Shown here: piece by piece, positions 5,975-12,307 of the stretch
How positions within the stretch are numbered: the stretch's first letter is position 1
How the letters are laid out: each line of letters starts with the position of its first letter
NCBI GenBank assembly: GCA_007119395.1
Contig: SKPS01000127.1
Location: 1 to 12,307, forward strand
Direction: 5' to 3'
Source of the DNA: Lentimicrobiaceae bacterium
GTDB lineage: Bacteria > Bacteroidota > Bacteroidia > Bacteroidales > SKPS01
Length of the DNA: 12,307 nucleotides
Notes under the pieces: model-generated
What the model was told of the DNA's origin: nothing
The model's database searches: none
The model's input: the letters and a program-made list of their open reading frames with translations, nothing else
Position numbers and translations under genes: made by a program

Positions 5975-8900
5975 ATGTCCCAACAAGAGATACAATCGAA
6001 AGCACTGGAGATCAACCTGGCGCAAACACGTGAGGTAGAAATCGTCATCCCCGATGAGCATCAATGGTTCATCTCCCTCTCTGCACAATACTGGGGAATC
6101 CACAAAAGAGCGGCCGAGTTTTTCAATGAGTTTCATCACCCATATTCAAACCGTTCCGATGTGGCCGCCCAACTCTCCAACCTCATCATCGGAGACTTTT
6201 GGCTTTACCAGCAACACCCTGAAAGTGAACGGGCGTTTCTGGTAATCCTGGGGTTGATGGACACCTTGCTTTCTGAGGAGCTCTCTGACGACATCGCCAA
6301 ACAGGTTGTCTACAATATGCTGGGGTTTACTGACCAGCTATCCGCTTCCGATCCGGTGCCATTCCAGCCGCTGAACCAAGGATTAGAAATCCTTGCAAAG
6401 CATTTTGAAAAGCATCGCTTCAGCTACATCAGTAATATGGGGTTCTGGATCAAAAGCCTGGGGCGTGCAGGCAGGATGGAACCATCGGCGCAAAAGGCTT
6501 TTGAACTCACACGAAAGGTGGCACAATACAACATTGAGTTTTGGGAATCAACCACCAAAATAGAAGAGTGGTATGCCGTCAATTACAAAAAGCTAAGCCA
6601 TCCGTTCAGGGAAGAATCGGAAATGGTGGGAACCCCTTTCTTTGCGGGGTTGCACGAGCGACTTGAAGGGGTGAGTGACTGGAATTCCCTGGTCAAAAAC
6701 ACCATGTCATTCAACGACATAGCGACCCAGTTCAGAAAATTTACCGATCGCTTCAACAAATCCACAGAGAAGTTCCATTACCTGTTCTACCTGATGCATC
6801 TCCCCGGAATGGTGTATCAGCGTGATTACCTCTTGTGGGATCTGAACAAGGTGATCAGGAACATCAGCACAGAGCTTACCCCTGAGCAGATCCGGCAATC
6901 GATTGATGAGCTCTTTGTGCTGTTTGAGGAGTTCAGAAACCACTATATGACCATGGTGCTGGACTCTGTTCTGACACTGGGCAAGGAGATTATCAACAGC
7001 AAGAACCTGGAGTTAATACACTATTTTGAAGAGAAACTGATACGGCTGGGATTTGTTACCCCGGGTGTGGTCTACCTCACCGATGAATGGCAGTTAAAGG
7101 TTGACAAAAACCATGTGAAGAATATCCGTATCTGGCTTGAGCTGATTGAGTATGGCCCTGAGATGATGCAGAGGCTGCTTTCAGCACTGATTATCAACCT
7201 TAGGCTGGGGGGGATTTTTATCTTTGATACCGATCTGTTCCAGCGCGATGTGACCAAACTGCTGAATTCCAAAATATCTCCGATCTATAAGCAAGTCAAA
7301 CAGTTAACCCGTATTTTCCCGGTCTATTTTAACGAGATTGGTGCCGAAGGGGAGCTGCGTGATGTTACCACGATTATCGACGAGATATCCCAGCGCAACG
7401 ACAAGCTGATACACTTTTTACGAAAGCAGATACATACCGAAGGGAACAACACCCACATTGGTATCACCTATGAGATTATCCGGTTTTGGTTTTCGCCGGA
7501 GGTGAGCCGGTTGGATCATATGGTTCCCAAGAATGTACTGACCACGATAGATCCGAAAGGGAGATGGGTGCAGGGTGTGCACAAGGTGATGAGGGCCATG
7601 TGTGCTGCGGCCCATACCTCTGTTGACCGGTTAATAGAGGCGGATGAAACCGAAATCAGGCAACTGGCTGAAAATCTTGAAGGGCACACTGAAAATGATA
7701 TCAAGAGGGTGCTGTTAATCATCAAACTGTATCAGTTGCTCAAAGAGAAATACTCTTTTGATTCAGAAAACATCATCGGGGTGTTGCAGCATTACACCTT
7801 TTTCAGCAATGAGGAGATTTCGCAGTTAAAGCACCACCTGGATACCAACGAACACGCTGAAGCACTGAAGATAATCTATGATTTTATGGTGCGGCTCAAC
7901 AACATCATCTTTGATCCGGCTATATCTCAGGGTTGGGAGAACATTTACCACAAAAGGCATGTGGCCTTTGGTATCCCTTCAATGTATGGTCAGTACCGTG
8001 AAACCAAGTTTGAGGCACTGGGCTTGACATTTCGTCTGGAAAGAGTAGCCAGCTTGTTGATTGAGAAGTTGGTGGCGAGCATCAATACTGACTATATCAC
8101 TGCCAAAACCCTCAAAGAGGTGAATGCAGTGATTCACCTGATGTACAAGGGGCTGGAGCTGGATGGTATCTCCAACCAGGGGCTGAACTCGAACCTTCAG
8201 ATGTTGCAATACAGCCTCACCTCAGGAAGCTTTACCGTGAAGCAATACATCAACATCTTCCGGTTTATGGAAGACAACGTGAAGGAGATTATTAACAAAT
8301 ATTTTATCCGACCCTATGATGACCTGCTTCGGATTGTTGTTCCGCAACTGTTCGCCAGTGAAATGAAACCGGATCTGAAAGCGGCAAAAACCTTTGTCCA
8401 CAAAAAGGCCGAAATGTTCTACCGCGACATGCTCTTCTCTTCGTTTCTGATTCAACACATAGACAACTTCACAGGAATTGTGCACACCAACTTGCGAAAG
8501 ATGGTCACCGATATGTCAACCGAAGACATCAGAAGCATTATGTCATATGACCCGGGCATGGTGATCAGTCCTGTTTACAAAGAGACTCCGGCGATGGACA
8601 ACCAGGTGTTTCTCGGCTCCAAAGCATACTATCTGAAGAAACTATACCTCAACGATTACCCGGTGCCTCCGGGGTTTGTACTCACCACTGAAGTGTTCCG
8701 AAGGAAAGAGATTATCCTGAGGCAGGAGGTGCTCAACACCGAGATCGATCAACTGATCAAAAGGCATATTGATGAGCTGGAGGCTCTGACGGGAAGAAGG
8801 TTCGGCGACCCCACAAACCCCTTGCTGCTAAGCGTGAGGTCAGGATCTGCCATCTCCATGCCCGGAGCGATGAATACCTTCCTGAACGTAGGCATGAATG

Positions 8901-10069
8901 ATGAAATAACCGAAAGACTCAGCAAGGAGTATAATTTTGGCTGGACATCCTGGGACTGCTACCGGAGGCTTTTGCAAACATGGGGCATGTCGCATGGAAT
9001 CGACCGGAACGATTTTGATCAGATCATGATCGATTTCAAAAACAAATACAACATCAAGCAGAAGGTTGATTTCCCGGATGAGATCATGCGGGAAATGGCA
9101 TACACCTACAAACAACTACTCATTGACAACAAAGTCTATTTCGAGGAGGATCCTTTCCTGCAGCTGAGGCAGGCCATCATCTCGGTCTTCAGCTCGTGGG
9201 ATACTCCCAGAACCCATGTCTACAGAAGCCATATGCACATTGCCGACGAGTGGGGTACAGCCGTGATTGTGCAACAAATGGTGTTTGGTAACATTCACCG
9301 TGAATCGGGCTCCGGTGTGCTCTTTACACGTGACCCGCACGAAAGTGAACCGGGAATCAGACTTACCGGCGACTTCTCATTCCTTAGTCAGGGGGAAGAC
9401 ATTGTGGCCGGACTGGTGAATACTCTGCCCGTGAGTGAACACCAGAGAGCAAAGTACTACACCAAAAGCCCGTTCTCACTGGAATCAGCGTTTCCGAAAA
9501 TCTACCAAAAGCTCGAAGAGTATGCACGTGAACTGATTGAAGAACACGATTTCAGCCACCAGGAGATTGAGTTTACTTTTGAGACATCTGAACCGGAGGA
9601 CCTTTACATACTGCAAACACGCGATATGTCAATATCCAGGCCCGACAAAAGGGTCATCTTCTCAACCCCAAACCATAAAATGGAGCGGGTGGGGTGTGGC
9701 ATCGGTATCGGCACCGAAGTGATGAACGGGCTGCTCGCTTTTGATATGGAAGACCTCAACACCATCAAAGCCAACTATCCCGGTGAAAAGAGTATCCTGG
9801 TAAGACCCGATACGGTGCCTGACGACATTGAAATGATCTTTGAGTGTGATGGCCTTCTCACCGCTAAAGGTGGAGCCACCTCACACGCCGCCGTCACGGC
9901 TGCTACCCTTGGAAAAATCTGCGTGGTGAACTGTACCGACCTGGTGGTCGACGAGCGGGGTAAAAAGTGCACCCTGAGCGGGATCGGCTTTAAACCGTTT
10001 GACCATGTGGCAATCGATGGAGCACTCGGAATGGTATACAAAGGGCACTACCCAATGAAAACCATCTGA
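5975..10069 (+). CDS. PPDK/PEP-synthase-like phosphotransferase without the PEP barrel; large unknown N-terminal region
   Basis: This 1364-residue protein has two parts. Residues 1 to about 870 look mainly alpha-helical, and I recognise no known domain; a conserved-looking stretch IPSMYGQYRETKFEALGL lies at 667-684. From about 878 it follows the ATP-grasp domain of pyruvate phosphate dikinase: LGSKAYYLKKL, VPPGFVLTT, SVRSGSAISMPGAMNTFLN (953-971), DEWGTAVIVQQMVFGN (1091-1106), SGSGVLFTRDP (1111-1121) and LYILQTRDM (1210-1218). The phosphohistidine swivelling domain follows, with GGATSHAAV and predicted phospho-His H1304. The protein ends 60 residues later, so the TIM barrel that binds PEP or pyruvate in PPDK and PEP synthase (about 350 residues) is missing. 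It should bind ATP and phosphorylate its own histidine, but the final acceptor is unknown; the N-terminal region is the likely place for acceptor binding. Water or sugar dikinase, or protein phosphotransfer, are possible roles. It follows GAPDH 1 by 6 bp. Confidence 0.88.
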   Translation: MSQQEIQSKALEINLAQTREVEIVIPDEHQWFISLSAQYWGIHKRAAEFFNEFHHPYSNRSDVAAQLSNLIIGDFWLYQQHPESERAFLVILGLMDTLLSEELSDDIAKQVVYNMLGFTDQLSASDPVPFQPLNQGLEILAKHFEKHRFSYISNMGFWIKSLGRAGRMEPSAQKAFELTRKVAQYNIEFWESTTKIEEWYAVNYKKLSHPFREESEMVGTPFFAGLHERLEGVSDWNSLVKNTMSFNDIATQFRKFTDRFNKSTEKFHYLFYLMHLPGMVYQRDYLLWDLNKVIRNISTELTPEQIRQSIDELFVLFEEFRNHYMTMVLDSVLTLGKEIINSKNLELIHYFEEKLIRLGFVTPGVVYLTDEWQLKVDKNHVKNIRIWLELIEYGPEMMQRLLSALIINLRLGGIFIFDTDLFQRDVTKLLNSKISPIYKQVKQLTRIFPVYFNEIGAEGELRDVTTIIDEISQRNDKLIHFLRKQIHTEGNNTHIGITYEIIRFWFSPEVSRLDHMVPKNVLTTIDPKGRWVQGVHKVMRAMCAAAHTSVDRLIEADETEIRQLAENLEGHTENDIKRVLLIIKLYQLLKEKYSFDSENIIGVLQHYTFFSNEEISQLKHHLDTNEHAEALKIIYDFMVRLNNIIFDPAISQGWENIYHKRHVAFGIPSMYGQYRETKFEALGLTFRLERVASLLIEKLVASINTDYITAKTLKEVNAVIHLMYKGLELDGISNQGLNSNLQMLQYSLTSGSFTVKQYINIFRFMEDNVKEIINKYFIRPYDDLLRIVVPQLFASEMKPDLKAAKTFVHKKAEMFYRDMLFSSFLIQHIDNFTGIVHTNLRKMVTDMSTEDIRSIMSYDPGMVISPVYKETPAMDNQVFLGSKAYYLKKLYLNDYPVPPGFVLTTEVFRRKEIILRQEVLNTEIDQLIKRHIDELEALTGRRFGDPTNPLLLSVRSGSAISMPGAMNTFLNVGMNDEITERLSKEYNFGWTSWDCYRRLLQTWGMSHGIDRNDFDQIMIDFKNKYNIKQKVDFPDEIMREMAYTYKQLLIDNKVYFEEDPFLQLRQAIISVFSSWDTPRTHVYRSHMHIADEWGTAVIVQQMVFGNIHRESGSGVLFTRDPHESEPGIRLTGDFSFLSQGEDIVAGLVNTLPVSEHQRAKYYTKSPFSLESAFPKIYQKLEEYARELIEEHDFSHQEIEFTFETSEPEDLYILQTRDMSISRPDKRVIFSTPNHKMERVGCGIGIGTEVMNGLLAFDMEDLNTIKANYPGEKSILVRPDTVPDDIEMIFECDGLLTAKGGATSHAAVTAATLGKICVVNCTDLVVDERGKKCTLSGIGFKPFDHVAIDGALGMVYKGHYPMKTI

Positions 10070-10293
10070 CCCGGATGTTAATGGGTGTTGCGTTTTTTGC
10101 TATATTTGCTTTTTTATGATGGTTTACTATATTATCTGTCTTTAAAAACCTGTATATGTGTTAGTTGTTGTTGTTTTGATACCGGGTATCGATGCCTTGG
10201 TTGACTCATCATGTGATGGTTGGCAGATTGGCGAGCTCGTGGTATCACTTAAGGAGAATCACTGTATTACATAAATATAATAGATTTTGCATC
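10070..10293 (+). promoter_or_regulatory. 224-bp leader of GAPDH 2 with -7 element TATATTTG and small inverted repeats
   Basis: This AT-rich intergenic stretch contains TATATTTG at 10101-10108, an exact match to TAnnTTTG. If used, transcription would begin near 10115 and leave a leader of about 180 nt before the chosen start. The leader contains two short perfect inverted repeats: GATACC-G-GGTATC at 10178-10190 and CATCA-TG-TGATG at 10207-10218. It also has an AAGGAG at 10251-10256, which is too far from the ATG to be its ribosome site. No known riboswitch was recognised. The inverted repeats could be operators or weak hairpins. Confidence 0.4.
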
Positions 10294-11547
10294 ATGAATA
10301 TATCAGTTAGCGAAAAGAAGTTATTAGGCATCAACGGTTTAGGTCGAATAGGTAAACTTACCTTATGGTATCATCTGATGTCACGCCATTTTGATGGTGT
10401 GGTGATCAATGTAGGTCGTGAAGTGGGAAAAAGTCTCGATGACCTGGTACACACGATTGGTTCCGACAGCACGTATGGTCCACTGGGGCGATTTCTGTAT
10501 GGTCATTCCGGAAAAGAGTGCAACATATCGATTGTTGATGCTGAACTGGGCTTGCTTGAGATTGACGGCATGCCGGTGAAGATCTTGCGTAAGGAGCGTA
10601 ATCCCAAGAACATCAATTGGTTGCAGGAGAATGTGCGGATTGTCGTTGATTGTACCGGTCGTTTTCTGGATCCCACGGTATCTGCTGATGACCCGAAGGG
10701 GAGCCTGATGGGACACCTTACCGCGGGTGCGCAGCGGGTGATTGCCAGTGCTCCTTTTAAAATCAAAGACAAGCGGTTAACCGATACGGTCGATGCGCCC
10801 ACCATGATCTACGGAGTGAACCACCTGCAGTATGATCCTGCGAAGCACCATCTCATCTCAGCGGCCAGTTGCACCACCACCGGATTGGCTCATATGGTGC
10901 TCCCTCTGCTCGAAGATGTGGAAACCATGAATGTGCTTACCGCCTCGATGTCAACAGTACATGCGGCTACCAATACCCAAAGTGTGCTCGATGCCGTACC
11001 CTCAACAGGTACCTCTGACCTGAGGAAAAACCGTTCAGTACTCAACAACATCATCCTTTCAACCACCGGTGCAGCAGCCACACTCGAAAAGGTACTCCCG
11101 CAAATCATCAATTTCGGCTTTATGGCCGACTCAGTCAGAATACCCACTTCAACCGTTTCACTCATTGCACTCAACATCACCTTCAACTCACGCATGAATG
11201 GTAATGGAGATCCGGTCATTAATGCCACCTATATCAATGATATCTACCAAAGGGCTGCAGCGGGACCCCAAAAGGGGATGCTCCATTTCAGTAAAAAGCA
11301 AAATGTATCGGTTGACCTGATCGGATTCAAAGCAGCCATTGCCATTGAGGGGCATGAAACACACACACGAACAGGGTTTCTGAAAGTTCCCCACGACATC
11401 CTTGCTTCGGTAGGTATTGATACCGTGCAGGATATCAATATCCCTGTAACTCATGCCAAAATCATGGGTTGGTACGACAATGAGTTTGGCAGCTACGTGG
11501 TGGCGCTTGGCAAACTGACAGAGTACATAGAAGGGAAAGAGGGGTAG
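10294..11547 (+). CDS. gap: Long, divergent glyceraldehyde-3-phosphate dehydrogenase family protein (GAPDH 2)
   Basis: From the ATG at 10294 this protein has 417 residues, about 80 more than ordinary GAPDH. Family motifs are present: LLGINGLGRIGKLT (10-23), catalytic C193 in SAASCTTTGL, H223 in STVHAATNTQ, TTGAAATLEKVLP (257-269), R282 in RIPT and WYDNEFGSY (393-401). Extra residues lie around 40-110 and 125-170 and in the C-terminal domain near 300-360. Two key changes stand out. The usual Asn-Asp after the second strand is INVGRE, so the Asp that selects NAD is missing and an Arg is near, which fits NADP. The Asn after CTT is replaced by Thr. The ORF could start at 10192, but those 34 residues have no family match, while 10294 places the Rossmann start near residue 10. 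It may be a biosynthetic or NADP-linked paralogue; its substrate is uncertain. Confidence 0.87.
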   Translation: MNISVSEKKLLGINGLGRIGKLTLWYHLMSRHFDGVVINVGREVGKSLDDLVHTIGSDSTYGPLGRFLYGHSGKECNISIVDAELGLLEIDGMPVKILRKERNPKNINWLQENVRIVVDCTGRFLDPTVSADDPKGSLMGHLTAGAQRVIASAPFKIKDKRLTDTVDAPTMIYGVNHLQYDPAKHHLISAASCTTTGLAHMVLPLLEDVETMNVLTASMSTVHAATNTQSVLDAVPSTGTSDLRKNRSVLNNIILSTTGAAATLEKVLPQIINFGFMADSVRIPTSTVSLIALNITFNSRMNGNGDPVINATYINDIYQRAAAGPQKGMLHFSKKQNVSVDLIGFKAAIAIEGHETHTRTGFLKVPHDILASVGIDTVQDINIPVTHAKIMGWYDNEFGSYVVALGKLTEYIEGKEG

Positions 11548-11667
11548 AGGTTACCTCCAACCGGCTTCAGGATGCATCAGGTTCAGGCCAAATCATTAAA
11601 TGCCAAATGAAGTTGTGTGAAATCATGGTGATGAGGCAGCATAATGATAATCTGTTAGGTTTGTATC
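11548..11667. other. 120-bp intergenic region between GAPDH 2 and the PHP-domain gene
   Basis: No gene is evident. A small inverted repeat GAGGT-T-ACCTC at 11547-11557 begins at the last base of the GAPDH 2 stop codon, but it has no T tract, so it is not a convincing terminator. TAGGTTTG at 11656-11663 matches the -7 consensus TAnnTTTG but lies only 4 bp before the ATG of the next gene. It is either chance, or a sign that the true start lies further downstream. Confidence 0.35.
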
Positions 11668-12307
11668 ATGCAAGAAATTAAGGAATTATCTGCCAATATC
11701 AGTTCGAAATGCACACCGCTTCTCATTCCGGGGAAAGCGAACTGTTCTGACTCTTCAGGAAGGTTTTGGTTATTGATATTGATGATATTGATGGCCACCC
11801 ACGGAGCTTACTCTCAAACTCCGAGATCAATTGCCCTAAACCCATACCAGGGTGTAGACTGGCATGCTTATAACCAATATAAATCAAACCTCCACACCCA
11901 CACTACATGGAGCGATGGCGCTTTCCATCCGCATGAGGTGGTGGATCTTTATTACAATGCAGGTTATCATATCCTCTCCATCACAGATCATAACCTGATC
12001 ACCTGGCCGTGGACAGGCTTTTCGCTTCTGGACAGCAGCTACCACGACAGGGATCCCCAACTTCTGGGAATGCTGGCGGTGATGGGGAATGAGTTGTCGG
12101 CATCCCATCATACAGGATCATACGTCAATGCCGTCCCCGGCAGCGGTGCAGTGTTCACCTCCGCCCTCGACAGCATGACACTCATGGATGGGCTCGGAAT
12201 CCTGTTTCATCCGGGCAGCTACTGGTCAATTGATTCATCCTATGCACCCAACGATGTGTACTCACCTGACTGGTATATGAACCTTTTTAACGATTACCCT
12301 GTCCTTA
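11668..12307 (+). CDS. Secreted PHP-domain metal-dependent phosphoesterase, 5' part only
   Basis: The frame stays open from the ATG at 11668 to the window end (213 codons), so the C-terminus is missing. An unusually long polar N-terminal stretch (1-33) precedes a hydrophobic segment FWLLILMILMATHGAYSQ (33-50), which looks like a signal peptide or anchor, so the protein probably acts outside the cytoplasm. Next comes a PHP domain: NLHTHTTWSDG with H76, H78 and D83, SITDHN with D107 and H108, and GNELSASHH with E142 and H147/H148. These match the metal-binding set of PHP phosphoesterases, which use two or three divalent metal ions to hydrolyse phosphate esters. LFHPG further on fits a later metal ligand. 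The start is uncertain: other in-frame ATGs at 11782 and 11791 would destroy the signal segment, and an in-frame TAG at 11656-11658 bars a longer form. The substrate is unknown. Confidence 0.83.
   Translation, partial: MQEIKELSANISSKCTPLLIPGKANCSDSSGRFWLLILMILMATHGAYSQTPRSIALNPYQGVDWHAYNQYKSNLHTHTTWSDGAFHPHEVVDLYYNAGYHILSITDHNLITWPWTGFSLLDSSYHDRDPQLLGMLAVMGNELSASHHTGSYVNAVPGSGAVFTSALDSMTLMDGLGILFHPGSYWSIDSSYAPNDVYSPDWYMNLFNDYPVL

Noticed and set aside
5750..6139. 129-codon minus-strand frame across the GAPDH 1 / PPDK-like junction
   Set aside because: It is antisense to two clear genes and shows no recognisable motif.
10164..10175. (GTT)4 microrepeat
   Set aside because: It is too short to be more than chance in AT-rich spacer DNA.
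10251..10256. AAGGAG as ribosome binding site of GAPDH 2
   Set aside because: It lies 37 bp before the ATG, with no ATG, GTG or TTG start at a suitable distance; Bacteroidota rarely rely on such sites.
10192..10293. N-terminal extension of GAPDH 2 by 34 residues from an upstream ATG
   Set aside because: The extra residues have no GAPDH-like sequence, while the ATG at 10294 places the Rossmann motif at the normal distance from the start.
11547..11557. GAGGT-T-ACCTC as a terminator after GAPDH 2
   Set aside because: The stem is only 5 bp with a one-base loop and no T run follows.
1..12307. tRNA, rRNA, CRISPR arrays, insertion sequences, phage or defence genes
   Set aside because: I looked for these on both strands and saw no cloverleaf, spaced repeats, transposase or integrase motifs.

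Overview
The window looks like chromosomal DNA from a member of the Bacteroidota, probably Bacteroidales-like. The evidence is a SusC-style TonB-dependent receptor with an N-terminal carboxypeptidase-regulatory-like domain, two small DUF4625-type lipoproteins, and several matches to the Bacteroidota -7 promoter element TAnnTTTG just upstream of genes. I see no tRNA, rRNA, CRISPR array, insertion sequence or integrase. The species cannot be named from the sequence alone.

Region 1 (2-3568, + strand) is a tightly packed operon: the C-terminal end of a Fur-family metalloregulator carrying a CxxC zinc motif, then after 2 bp a His-rich TonB-dependent receptor, then after 20 bp and 5 bp two His-containing lipoproteins. 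It reads as a self-regulated metal acquisition locus, with zinc the best guess. Region 2 (3554-4765, - strand) is an alkaline phosphatase lipoprotein that meets the metal operon tail to tail with a 15-bp overlap. A 189-bp divergent intergenic region follows. It holds a -7 element for each direction and a tandem 11-bp direct repeat that resembles a PhoB/PhoP operator upstream of the phosphatase.

Region 3 (4955-11547, + strand) is central-carbon-like. It contains a GAPDH-family gene and, 6 bp later, a 1364-residue PPDK-like protein with ATP-grasp and phosphohistidine domains, a large N-terminal region of unknown function and no PEP/pyruvate barrel. After a 224-bp leader comes a second, longer and very divergent GAPDH-family gene with an altered cofactor-binding site. 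Two unlike GAPDH paralogues around a phosphotransferase whose acceptor is unknown is the most unusual arrangement here.

Region 4 (11668 to the end, + strand) is the N-terminal part of a secreted PHP-domain metallo-phosphoesterase that runs off the window.
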